From Sphingomonas sanguinis NBRC 13937 (GTDB lineage: Bacteria > Pseudomonadota > Alphaproteobacteria > Sphingomonadales > Sphingomonadaceae), in NCBI RefSeq assembly GCF_001591005.1, contig NZ_BCTY01000002.1, positions 1-64,000 of the forward strand: a stretch of 64,000 nucleotides of DNA, in the 5' to 3' direction. Shown one piece after another: positions 17,708-26,163 of this stretch (position 1 is the stretch's first letter; every line of letters starts with the position of its first letter). The notes below the pieces were generated by a model that made no database searches, had not been told where the DNA came from, and saw nothing but the letters and a program-made list of their open reading frames with translations. Position numbers and translations under genes: made by a program.

Positions 17708-18382
17708 TCAGCGGCGGCGTTTGACCGCCACGCGCACCCTATCCAGCAACTGCTTCGGCAGGGAACGCTGACCCGCGACGACGGCGGCAACCGTCGCCTC
17801 GTCCATATCGCAACGGATCGACGTGCGCGGCTGCAACCAGGCGCGGGAGCGGGCCAGGCCGCAATCGCTGGTGTAGACATGCCGGAATGGCCGTCGCCGC
17901 AGTGCCTGAATTACCCGCCGGTCATACCGGCCAAAGGGGATGGCGGCCTCGGTGACTGGCGCGGCGATCAGGTCGCTCAGGATCGCACAGCTGTCGTCCA
18001 GTTCCGCATTCAGGCGGGCGTCGTCGCAATCGGGCCAGGCCGGATGGTGCAGACCGTGCGTGCCGACGCCCATCCCCTCGCGCGCTAATGTACGAACGGA
18101 CGCAGCGTCGAGGAACCCGCGCTCCTCCAACATTCCGGCCAGCACGAAGAAGGTGGCCGTCAACCCGCGCCGGCGCAGCGCGGGCAGACCGATGTCCACG
18201 TCCGACATATTCCCGTCGTCGAACGTGATCCGATAGCGACGCCGATCGCGGGCGTCGGCGATGCGGTCGAGGATGGACTCGTAAAGAGCCTCGCTGATCC
18301 AATAGGGTTTTTCGTCGTCGGGCACCGGTCGCTCCGGCTCGCCGATCCCATGAAAATTGATGATGATGGTATCGCCCAGCAT
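17708..18382 (-). CDS. Polysaccharide deacetylase (NodB domain)
   Basis: A 224-aa carbohydrate esterase 4 domain. RITFDDGN supplies the catalytic base and metal Asp, THGLHHP the two metal-binding His (H-x3-H), and AIPFGRYDRRV the RPP-like block. There is no signal peptide, which is less usual for a CE4 enzyme and suggests a cytosolic substrate such as a lipid-linked precursor, or another export route. The start at 18382 lies 5 nt past the stop of the upstream GT, with AAAGG before it; a longer frame to 18442 would overlap that gene. Confidence 0.83.
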   Translation of the reverse strand: MLGDTIIINFHGIGEPERPVPDDEKPYWISEALYESILDRIADARDRRRYRITFDDGNMSDVDIGLPALRRRGLTATFFVLAGMLEERGFLDAASVRTLAREGMGVGTHGLHHPAWPDCDDARLNAELDDSCAILSDLIAAPVTEAAIPFGRYDRRVIQALRRRPFRHVYTSDCGLARSRAWLQPRTSIRCDMDEATVAAVVAGQRSLPKQLLDRVRVAVKRRR

Positions 18383-18387
18383 CGCGA

Positions 18388-19254
18388 TCAGCCTTTCAGC
18401 GACAGAGAGGGAGACAGCGGACCGGGCCGCATACCCGGCCACCGGATAGCGCGAAGGCCGAGTGCGAATTCACTCAGCGACAGCTTGCCCCTCGCGACCA
18501 GCGACAGGCCCGAGATCATCTTGCGCAGATACTCGCCTGCCAGCCCCGGGCTCGCCCAGGCATTGCGCGCGAGGACGGTCGCCGATCCCGCGAAATAGCG
18601 TGCCCGGTTGGCGGGATTCCAGTCCCGATGCCCGATCAGTGCGTGACGGCAGGCCAGCCCTTTGCCCCCCGAGCGATAAAGACGGACCGCGAAGTCGGTA
18701 TCCTCGCCGCCATTCAGCGCACTGCCGACACCCAGCCCCTCGTCGAACAGACCGATTCGGGCCATTCGTGAACCACGGATCACCAGCGTAATCGACGAAC
18801 TGCGCCGCACGACGTCGCTCGCCCGCGCTGGCCGCGTCGCGCCGAACAGCGCAAGGTCGGCGGCGGGCGACGATCCGTAGCGGCAGAACCAATATTGCAA
18901 TTGCGGGTCCTGTGCGAACATCTGCTCGACGATGGGCAGATAGGCATCGGTAAACCAGCAATCATCGTCCGGGAACAGGATCAGCGAATCCTCCGTGAAG
19001 CCTTCCTCCGCCGCGATGGCACGCAGGATACGGTTTCGCGCCTGGGACAGCGAAAGGCGGGTATCGCTCATCAACGGCCGGACAAAGCCGGGCATCCCGG
19101 CAATAGCTGGCATCGCCTCCGCACCGGGTCGCTGAAACAGGGTGAACAAGGTCATATCGACCTGCCCCGCAACGACCTGCAAAGACGACACCAGTCGCCG
19201 ATAATGCTCACTTAGGCCATCACGACTGTCAGTCGTGCAAACAAGCCAGATCAT
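18388..19254 (-). CDS. Family 2-type glycosyltransferase C (paralogue of A)
   Basis: A 288-aa GT-A fold protein with the same architecture as the 15882 protein. MIWLVCTTDSRDGLSEHY opens the fold, LFPDDDCWF is the metal site, YWFCRYGSSPA follows, and GVGSALNGGEDTDFAVRLYRS is the acceptor block. It is transcribed opposite to its paralogue and is directly upstream of, and coupled to, the NodB deacetylase, so the product of this transferase may be the deacetylase substrate. Upstream is a 483-bp AT-richer gap that probably holds its promoter. Confidence 0.82.
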   Translation of the reverse strand: MIWLVCTTDSRDGLSEHYRRLVSSLQVVAGQVDMTLFTLFQRPGAEAMPAIAGMPGFVRPLMSDTRLSLSQARNRILRAIAAEEGFTEDSLILFPDDDCWFTDAYLPIVEQMFAQDPQLQYWFCRYGSSPAADLALFGATRPARASDVVRRSSSITLVIRGSRMARIGLFDEGLGVGSALNGGEDTDFAVRLYRSGGKGLACRHALIGHRDWNPANRARYFAGSATVLARNAWASPGLAGEYLRKMISGLSLVARGKLSLSEFALGLRAIRWPGMRPGPLSPSLSLKG

Positions 19255-19737
19255 AGCGCCCCCTTACCTCGAGCGGGCGACTAATCATCGGGTGCACGAC
19301 ATACTAGTTAATGTTTTGATGAAACCATTGTCATCCCAATGAAGCACGCCGCCTCACAATATCAACATTCGCTTCATTCTCATTTCATTCCGGAAGATTA
19401 TGGCCGGTCAAATATTTGAAATATTGAACATAGTGACGGACCGTTCTCCACCGCACCCTTCTTCGAAAATCCTGCAGCGTCCGTCGTCCAAGTCCATGCC
19501 CGACAGCCGGTCGCCCCATTGCGGTACAGGATGGCCATATTCACCGGCCACGCTTGCCAACCGGCACCGACATTCGCGCCGTTTCGGTCCCGCTGCGATA
19601 CACTCCGGCGTCACGGGCAGGCTTACGTCGTGACTCGCGCATTGCGTGATGGACACCATGGCGGCACTACCGGCTGGGCAGCACAGGGCGTCGAGCCGCT
19701 TCGGGTCGGTCCGTGCTCAGGGGGCAGAAGGCCAGGC
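19255..19737. other. Gene-free 483-bp region between divergent glycosyltransferase genes
   Basis: No credible gene is seen. The part at about 19290-19440 is clearly AT-richer than its surroundings and contains the perfect 12-bp palindrome TCAAATATTTGA at 19408-19419. Short frames here (for example 83 codons on the minus strand at 19408-19659) have no recognisable protein features. It most likely carries the two divergent promoters and an operator. Confidence 0.5.
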
Positions 19738-20640
19738 ATGAAGTCGATCGTCATCGGGATTCCGACGTTCAACCGTCAGGCGTTGCTCACCCGGCTGCTC
19801 GACAGCCTGATTGAGGAAGTCCGCTCGGAACCGGCAGTCCTGCGGATCGTGGTCGCCGACAATGAATGCTCGGACCGGACGCGCGAGATCGTGCTGGGGC
19901 GACAGGACATGCCGACCCATTATGTGCCGGTGCCCGAGCGCGGGCTATCCCATGTCCGCAACGCCATCATCCATGCGGCGGGCAAGCAGGTGCCCGACTG
20001 GGATTGGCTGGTCATGCTCGACGATGACGGCATTGTGACGCCCGGCTGGCTCAAGGCGCTGATCGACTGTGGCGAGCGGTTCCAGGGCGATCTGGTCGGC
20101 GGACCGGTGGACGGCCTGGTCCCCGATGACGCGCCCGTGCTGGCGCGGGTCAGCCATTTTGCCGGGCGGGAAACCCATCCGACCGGCCCGATCGACCGAC
20201 TCCAGACCACACAGAACCTCGCCATCTCGCGCCGGGTCGAGCGGCTGCTCGGCTTTCCGCTGTTCGACGTTCGCTTCAACGGCTCGGGCGGCGAGGATTA
20301 TGACCTGTTCCGCCGGACTCAGCGGGCAGGCGGCACGCTGGTCTGGTGCGACGAGGCGCTGGTGCTGGAACCGACGCCCGCCGACCGGCTGACCAACCAG
20401 GCCTTGCTCAGTCGCGCCTACACCACCGGCACCTATATGGGGCAGCTGCGCCGCCTGCATGACGGCACCCGGCGCGAAGTCACCGGTGCCGCGCGCGGGC
20501 TGGTGTCGAGCGTCGCGAAGCTGGGGCTCGGCATGGTATCGCTGAACTCCAAGCGTACTGCGCGGGCGAGCCTGGACGTGGCGCATGCCGTAGGGCGTGT
20601 CGCCGGGCTGATCGGCAGCCGTACCTCGCGCTATATGTAA
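19738..20640 (+). CDS. Family 2 glycosyltransferase D
   Basis: A 300-aa GT2 protein. SIVIGIPTFNRQALLTRLLDSL, IVVADNECSDRT and WLVMLDDDGIVTPGWL (metal-site Asp cluster) are clear, and FNGSGGEDYDLFRR is the acceptor block. The C-terminal 60 residues are amphipathic and may associate with the membrane. The ATG at 19738 is preceded by GAAGG. The gene stands alone on the plus strand and is convergent with the flippase. Confidence 0.86.
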   Translation: MKSIVIGIPTFNRQALLTRLLDSLIEEVRSEPAVLRIVVADNECSDRTREIVLGRQDMPTHYVPVPERGLSHVRNAIIHAAGKQVPDWDWLVMLDDDGIVTPGWLKALIDCGERFQGDLVGGPVDGLVPDDAPVLARVSHFAGRETHPTGPIDRLQTTQNLAISRRVERLLGFPLFDVRFNGSGGEDYDLFRRTQRAGGTLVWCDEALVLEPTPADRLTNQALLSRAYTTGTYMGQLRRLHDGTRREVTGAARGLVSSVAKLGLGMVSLNSKRTARASLDVAHAVGRVAGLIGSRTSRYM

Positions 20641-20650
20641 AGGGCGGCGC

Positions 20651-22177
20651 TCAGGCCGTTCGCTTGCGCAACCGCGTCAAGCCGCCCCCGATCAGCTGCC
20701 GCGCAAAACCAACAACCTCGAACAACGCCGCGCGGACATCGCCGAACAACGCCAGGATCGCCCAGGTCGTGGCAAAAGCCAAGGCATAGCCGATCCCGAG
20801 GGCGACCAAGGTCGGCCCAGACCAAAACCCGCGAAACACCAGCAACACCCCGGCGGCGGCCGCCAACGCCATGGCAAAGGGCGCGATCAGCCAGAACAGG
20901 TCGGACCGCGACACCGGCCCCTTGCGCCCCACAAACCAGCATGCCGCAGGCGTGCGGATCAGCACCTCGCTCGTCGAATAGGCGATCGCGACACCCAGCG
21001 GGCCCCAGGGCAGTCCCGCCACGAAGGAGATGATGCACACCGTCGTATTGACGAGCGCCCAGGTCGCCAGGTCCGACGAGCGTCGCTGCGTAATCATCAG
21101 CCAGCCCAGCGTGCTGCCGAAAATCTCCAGCAGCCCGGCGAGAGCCAGCGCGCGAAAGATCGGCACGACCTCGGCCCAGCGCGATCCCAGGACCAGATCG
21201 ACGAACCAGTCGGCACACACCATCGTGCCCAGGATGGCGGGTGTGGTGAACAGCGCCATCATCCGCACCACGCGCATATAGGCGTGGCGATAGCGGCGCG
21301 GCTCGTCGACCAGACCCGCCAGCGCAGGCTCCATGACCCGCTGGATCGGGTTGTTGACCTGGCGCAACGGGAACAGCAGCAGCTTATAGGCGCGGTCGTA
21401 CAGGCCCAGCGCGACGCTGCCCCAGACCTTGCCGATCAGGATATTGTCCAGATTGCGCGACAGGAAATTGAAGATATTGGCACCCGTCACCCCGGCACCG
21501 AAATGCAGCATGTCGCGCCCGTCCGGGTCGCGCCGTGGCCGCGAGGGCAGCCAGCGCGTCGCCAGCATCATGCCCGCCCCCGTCGCCAGCGTTGTGGTCA
21601 GCGACAGCACGAACACCGCCCAATAGCTGCGCAGGAACCAAGCCGCGACCAGCGAGGCGACGAAGCCGATCGTCCCCGCCGCCCCCTCGACGATCGCCAG
21701 CTGGCTGAACCGCATCTGCCGGGTCAGGAGCGCGCTGTGCTGCGCATAGCAGCCCGACAGGAAGAACAGCGGCGCATAGGCTGCGAGCAGATGGAAGACG
21801 CGCGGATCGCCATAGAACCAGCCGACGACCGGGCTGATCGCCAGCGCCGCGATACAGGTCACCGCCGCGAACACGACGTTCAGCCAATAGAGCGTGCTCG
21901 CCTGACGCTGGGTCAGAATGCGGCGCTGGACCGCCGCCTGGCTAAGCCCCAGGTCCTGGAAGATCATCATGAAGCCCAACACCGGGCTGGTCATCGCGAC
22001 GACGCCGAAATCGGAGGGCAGCAGCAGCCGCGACAACACCACGACCGAACCCATCTGCAACACGACACGCAGGCCCTGCAGCGCGGCGGTCACCGACACG
22101 CCCGAGGCCACCCGCGCGCGCAGCTGGGTATTCACCGGGTCGAAGATCGACCGTTCGTCGTCCAGGGCGTCAATCAT
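20651..22177 (-). CDS. wzx: Polysaccharide flippase (Wzx/MOP superfamily)
   Basis: A 508-aa inner-membrane protein with about 12-14 hydrophobic helices. The N-terminal region VASGVSVTAALQGLRVVLQMGSVVVLSRLL and the following LLPSDFGVVAMT match the WzxC/polysaccharide-transporter family that flips undecaprenyl-linked repeat units. It is the last gene of the minus-strand export run, 75 bp after the GT2. The membrane family is certain; the substrate is inferred from context. Confidence 0.88.
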   Translation of the reverse strand: MIDALDDERSIFDPVNTQLRARVASGVSVTAALQGLRVVLQMGSVVVLSRLLLPSDFGVVAMTSPVLGFMMIFQDLGLSQAAVQRRILTQRQASTLYWLNVVFAAVTCIAALAISPVVGWFYGDPRVFHLLAAYAPLFFLSGCYAQHSALLTRQMRFSQLAIVEGAAGTIGFVASLVAAWFLRSYWAVFVLSLTTTLATGAGMMLATRWLPSRPRRDPDGRDMLHFGAGVTGANIFNFLSRNLDNILIGKVWGSVALGLYDRAYKLLLFPLRQVNNPIQRVMEPALAGLVDEPRRYRHAYMRVVRMMALFTTPAILGTMVCADWFVDLVLGSRWAEVVPIFRALALAGLLEIFGSTLGWLMITQRRSSDLATWALVNTTVCIISFVAGLPWGPLGVAIAYSTSEVLIRTPAACWFVGRKGPVSRSDLFWLIAPFAMALAAAAGVLLVFRGFWSGPTLVALGIGYALAFATTWAILALFGDVRAALFEVVGFARQLIGGGLTRLRKRTA

Positions 22178-22252
22178 GGCGGTTCATCGCGGTCGAAGCG
22201 TCTCTCGAAACAGGGCCAGGGGCCACCGGATGCGCGAGCAATCCCGCGACGA

Positions 22253-23251
22253 TCATGCGCGCGGCCGTAGCAGACGTCCCCACCGGGTGCACGACATGTA
22301 ATGCCATGCCGCGCGCGGATGCCTCAAAGCGAGACGAAGCATCGGCCCATGATCGCGTTCGTGCCGATACCGCCCCATCCGGTGAGCATGGGCATACATC
22401 ACCTGCCATCCGCGATAGCGATGCAGGATCGCCATCTGCGCCGTGTCCGCCCTGTCACGATATCGCGCGATCAGCGTGTCGGCGAGCTCGATGCGAATCT
22501 CCGGCCGGAAATTCGTGCGCGTGCCACTCGACTGCTGGCCGCTGCTTGCCCCGGTCTGGGTGGTATAGACATACATCGCCTCGTCCAGCAGCGCCGCCCG
22601 CGCGCCACACAACAGCAGTTCGGCGACCAGCATGAAGTCTTCCGCCAGTCGGATTTCCTCCGAATAGCGGATGCCGTGCGTCTCCAGAAAGGAACGAGCG
22701 AACAGCGGCTTGAGAAAGCCATAGTTGAACGGCGAATGCGGCCGTTCACTCATGACGAAGCGTTCGAGATCGAGCGGTTCCTGCGGCGAGGCCAGCGTAA
22801 AGGCATGGCCGGTGATGCAGTCCGCGGCCTCGTCGTAGAACAGCAGGTCGTCGCACACCATGTCGAACGATCCCGCCTCCGCCGCCCCGACCATATGGGC
22901 CAGCCGCTCCGGCAAGACGCGATCGTCGGCGTCGAGGATCGTCACCCACTCACCCCGCGCTTCGTCCAAGGCGCGGTTCCGCGCCGCACTCGGCCCCGAA
23001 TTGCGTTCCATCGCCAGGACGCGGATACGCGGATCGGTCTGCGCGTAACGGTGAAGCACCGCCAGCGTGTCGTCGGCCGAGCCGTCGTCGACTGCCAGCA
23101 ATTCCCAGTCCGCCAGCGTCTGGTCGAACAGGCTGGCGATCGACACGGGCAGATGCCGCGCGACATTATAGCATGCCATCACGACCGACACCCTCGGCCG
23201 CGAGGCACTGGGCCGCTCGGGGCGCGGCGCAGGGGGCGACATATCGTTCAC
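22253..23251 (-). CDS. Family 2 glycosyltransferase E
   Basis: A 332-aa GT2 protein. VSVVMACYNVARHLPVSIASL, LAVDDGSADDT and VTILDADDRVLP (DxD metal site) are plain, and IRLAEDFMLVAELLL is the ED-type acceptor motif. The C-terminus is Arg-rich. The GTG at 23251 or the ATG at 23242 could start it; GAGATGATCC lies before the GTG. It is part of the minus-strand export run between a membrane protein of unknown function and the flippase. Confidence 0.88.
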   Translation of the reverse strand: MNDMSPPAPRPERPSASRPRVSVVMACYNVARHLPVSIASLFDQTLADWELLAVDDGSADDTLAVLHRYAQTDPRIRVLAMERNSGPSAARNRALDEARGEWVTILDADDRVLPERLAHMVGAAEAGSFDMVCDDLLFYDEAADCITGHAFTLASPQEPLDLERFVMSERPHSPFNYGFLKPLFARSFLETHGIRYSEEIRLAEDFMLVAELLLCGARAALLDEAMYVYTTQTGASSGQQSSGTRTNFRPEIRIELADTLIARYRDRADTAQMAILHRYRGWQVMYAHAHRMGRYRHERDHGPMLRLALRHPRAAWHYMSCTRWGRLLRPRA

Positions 23252-23278
23252 CGGATCATCTCTCTGATGGTGCCACGC

Positions 23279-24022
23279 CTAGCCCGCGAAGGACGCGGAC
23301 CGGGCGGTCGAGGACATGGACGGCGGCGTGTGGTCGCCATGGCGGAGCAATCGGGCACGGAAGACCGCAGCCGCCGGCGTCTCACGAAACGCTTGGGTCA
23401 TGGCCTCGAAGCGGGTCGGCGACAGCTCTGCCTGCCACACGCCTTCGTCCAGAACATGCTGGCGCGCATCGGCGGTCAGCCATGGCCAGGCGGCCAATCC
23501 GAACCGGACACGCCATTCCCCCTCTTCGGGCAGAAACGGCGCGGCGCGATAGCTGGCGGCCAGCGAACGGTGGGCGCCTGGGCTGGCCACGCCGCCATCC
23601 ACATAATCGAGAAAGACTTGGCCGACGAGCGCGGCGGGCCATATCGGCCGTGCATGAAGCGCCTGGTCGATATCCCGTCGAGCCGCCACGATCAGCGACC
23701 GACGCAGCACCCCCGTCGAACCGAACGCCGCCGTCGCCTTCATCAGCCCGCGCGACAAGGCCCCGCGCGGCGGCAGCGGCTCGGTATGCCCGAGCAGATC
23801 GGCCGCCGCGAAGACGGTCTGGCCGCTCGCCTGCGCCATGCGGTCGGCGACGAGGCTCTGCACCCGCCATTCGGCGACACCGACCGACGCTGCCCAGGCC
23901 AGCGCCGCGCCGAGCACCGACAGGCACAGGATACGCGTCGCCGCGTCGGTTGGGCCAGCCGACGCGGCGCGCGCCCGTGGAACGGGAGCTTGGTCGTTAC
24001 TCGGCGCGATAATATTCGGCAT
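23279..24022 (-). CDS. Membrane-anchored protein of unknown function
   Basis: A 247-aa protein without a recognised family. A single hydrophobic segment (about residues 30-50, ILCLSVLGAALAWAAS) follows a short Pro/Ala-rich N-terminus. The remaining 190 residues are Ala/Arg-rich and mostly helical, with several RARP/AARRD-like helices, as in exported helical-repeat proteins. Its ATG lies inside the end of the Wzc gene (26-nt overlap), so it is translationally coupled to the copolymerase. An accessory role in polymer secretion is inferred from position only. Confidence 0.7.
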   Translation of the reverse strand: MPNIIAPSNDQAPVPRARAASAGPTDAATRILCLSVLGAALAWAASVGVAEWRVQSLVADRMAQASGQTVFAAADLLGHTEPLPPRGALSRGLMKATAAFGSTGVLRRSLIVAARRDIDQALHARPIWPAALVGQVFLDYVDGGVASPGAHRSLAASYRAAPFLPEEGEWRVRFGLAAWPWLTADARQHVLDEGVWQAELSPTRFEAMTQAFRETPAAAVFRARLLRHGDHTPPSMSSTARSASFAG

Positions 24023-26138
24023 ATTTCTTGGAATAGTAGAGCGCGCCGTAAGCTTCGACCGAGCGGTCGACCATGGTCAGCAACGCCCCCGTAACAGGCG
24101 CCTTGTCGCGGGCCAGCCAGTTCAGCCCGGTCGCGATGGCATTGCGCGGCGTGGCATTCCACTTGATGACCATCAGCACCGCGTCGGACAGCATCGCCAC
24201 GGTACGGGCATCCGCGACCCCGAGCAGCGGCGCGCAGTCCAGCACGATCCGGTCATAGGAGCCACGCACCTGGGTCAGCAGATCGGCCATCGCGTCGCCG
24301 CTGAACAGGTCCTCCGGGCTGTAATTGGCCTGCGCGACCGGCAGGAGGTCGAGGCCCTCAACCTGATCCGCGACCACCGCCTCGGCCAGCGTGACGTCGC
24401 CATGCAGCAGCTCGACCAGCCCGCGTTCGGGTGTGATGCCGGTCGCCTCGCGCAAGCCCGCGCGACGGAGATCGGTGTCGATCAACAGGGTCTTCTCCCC
24501 CGCCATCGCCATGATCCGCGCCAGCGAGAGTGCGCTCGTCGTCTTGCCTTCGTTGGGCAGGGTCGAAGTGATGGCGACCACCATCGGTCGTCCGCTCGAC
24601 GCCGACGCCAGCGAACGGCGGGTGACGCGATAGGCTTCGGCGAACGAACTCATCGGTTTGGCGATCACCTCGTCGGCCGGGGCCGCGTGACCACGCCCCA
24701 GACGCGGCACGGTCGCCAGCACGTCCAGGCCCAGCCGCCGCACATCGGCGATCGAGCGGAGCCCGCGCGACGTCAACTCCTGAAGACAGACCACGCCCAA
24801 CCCGGCGAGCAGTGCACCCACGAACGTGGCGGCCAGCAGCATGCGCTTGTTCGGCTTGCTGGGGCTGCTGGGCGGGGTCGCGTTCTCGATCACCTGCGCC
24901 TGCGACAGCGAACTGCTAGCCGCCTGGTCGCTGGTCTGCGCCTGTTGCGCCAGCCGGTCATAGGCCTGCTTGCTCGAATCCGCCTGCCGCTCATAGGTCT
25001 CAGCCATTGCCGAGGCGCGCGTCGTCTGGGCCTGACGGCCGCGCAGGACGTTCAAATTGGCCTGCAGGCTGGCGGCACGGGCCGAGGCGGCGCGGGCTTC
25101 GCTTTCCAGGCCACCGATCACGCGGTTCGCCTCGTCCAGGATCTGCTGATCGATGGTGCGGATCTGCTGCGCGATACGCTGCGTCTCAGGATGCTTGGGG
25201 CCGTAGCGGGTCGAGACCTCGCCCTGTTCGGAGAGAAGCTGCGCACGCTGGCTGCGCAGGTTCTTGATGACCTCGGAGTCAAGGACGGCCGATACCGCGT
25301 CGATACCGCCGGTGCGGATCTGCGCCCGTGCCGCGGCAACCTTGGAGGCGGCGGCGGCGGCATCCGACTGGGCCGTGGCCAACTGCCCGGCGAGCGGGGC
25401 AATCTGCTGGTCGATAACGCTCGTGCTGCCACCGCCGGTCTGTACCACACCGCTGGCCGCGCGATAGGACGCCAGCCGCTCGTCGGCCGCCGTCGCCTGG
25501 GCGCTCAGGCTGCTCAGGCGCTTCTGAAGGAACTCGGCCTGGCGGCTGGCGGTGCCGTTACGCCGCGTCAGGCTGGCGTCGATATAGGTCTCCGCAAAGG
25601 CGTTGGCGATCCGCGCGGCCTTTTCCGGGTTGGTCGAGGTGAAGCCGACCTCGACGATATAGGTCGCCTTTTCCCGCGATGCCGACATGCGGCCGAGCAC
25701 GGCCTGTGCCACGGCCTCGGTACGGTCGGCGATCTGCGCCGGCGTCGCCCGGGCTCCGAGCGGCGGCATCCCCTTGGTGAATTCGGGATCGTTGAGCAGA
25801 TGCTCGCGCGCGACCACGGCCGCGGCGATATCGTGCGAGCGCATGACACTGACTTCGGTCTCGACCACCGACTGATCGGGGATCGAGCTGGCCGCATCGG
25901 TGATCTGGCCCAGCGCCGCGCTCTTCGACGGATCGATCTTTACTCGCGCCGTTGCCTGATAGCGCGGGGTCAGCATCATCGTATAGGCGGTCCCCAGCAC
26001 CGCGATGGTGACGAAGGTCGCCGCCAGCGTGCGCCAGCGCAGTCGCAGGATTTCCAGCACCTGGCGGTACATGGACGAAAGAGTCTCGGGCTCTTCCCCG
26101 GTCGGGGAAGGCAGGCCGGTATGGGCCATTACGTCCAT
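23997..26138 (-). CDS. Wzc-type polysaccharide copolymerase with BY-kinase domain
   Basis: A 713-aa inner-membrane protein that controls chain length and export. An N-terminal Wzz domain has a first helix at about 37-55, a long coiled-coil periplasmic part with Gln/Ala-rich heptads (about 230-410) and a second helix at about 430-452. The cytosolic bacterial tyrosine kinase has Walker A (STLPNEGKTT, about 524-533), Walker A' (LLIDTDLRR) and Walker B (RIVLDCAPLL). The C-terminus is a cluster of six tyrosines in 14 residues for autophosphorylation. The start has GAGGA upstream. In gellan-type loci the two halves are separate genes (gelC, gelE); here they are fused. Confidence 0.92.
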   Translation of the reverse strand: MDVMAHTGLPSPTGEEPETLSSMYRQVLEILRLRWRTLAATFVTIAVLGTAYTMMLTPRYQATARVKIDPSKSAALGQITDAASSIPDQSVVETEVSVMRSHDIAAAVVAREHLLNDPEFTKGMPPLGARATPAQIADRTEAVAQAVLGRMSASREKATYIVEVGFTSTNPEKAARIANAFAETYIDASLTRRNGTASRQAEFLQKRLSSLSAQATAADERLASYRAASGVVQTGGGSTSVIDQQIAPLAGQLATAQSDAAAAASKVAAARAQIRTGGIDAVSAVLDSEVIKNLRSQRAQLLSEQGEVSTRYGPKHPETQRIAQQIRTIDQQILDEANRVIGGLESEARAASARAASLQANLNVLRGRQAQTTRASAMAETYERQADSSKQAYDRLAQQAQTSDQAASSSLSQAQVIENATPPSSPSKPNKRMLLAATFVGALLAGLGVVCLQELTSRGLRSIADVRRLGLDVLATVPRLGRGHAAPADEVIAKPMSSFAEAYRVTRRSLASASSGRPMVVAITSTLPNEGKTTSALSLARIMAMAGEKTLLIDTDLRRAGLREATGITPERGLVELLHGDVTLAEAVVADQVEGLDLLPVAQANYSPEDLFSGDAMADLLTQVRGSYDRIVLDCAPLLGVADARTVAMLSDAVLMVIKWNATPRNAIATGLNWLARDKAPVTGALLTMVDRSVEAYGALYYSKKYAEYYRAE

Positions 26139-26163
26139 AAAATGTCCTCGAATGCTACGGGGC

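Noticed and set aside
19408..19659. 83-codon minus-strand frame in the AT-rich gap
   Set aside because: No signal, motif or ribosome site is visible; most of it lies in sequence better explained as a control region.
21284..22270. 328-codon plus-strand frame opposite the flippase gene
   Set aside because: Strongly biased to Arg, Gln, His and Asp with no hydrophobic core, as expected from the antisense of a membrane protein gene.
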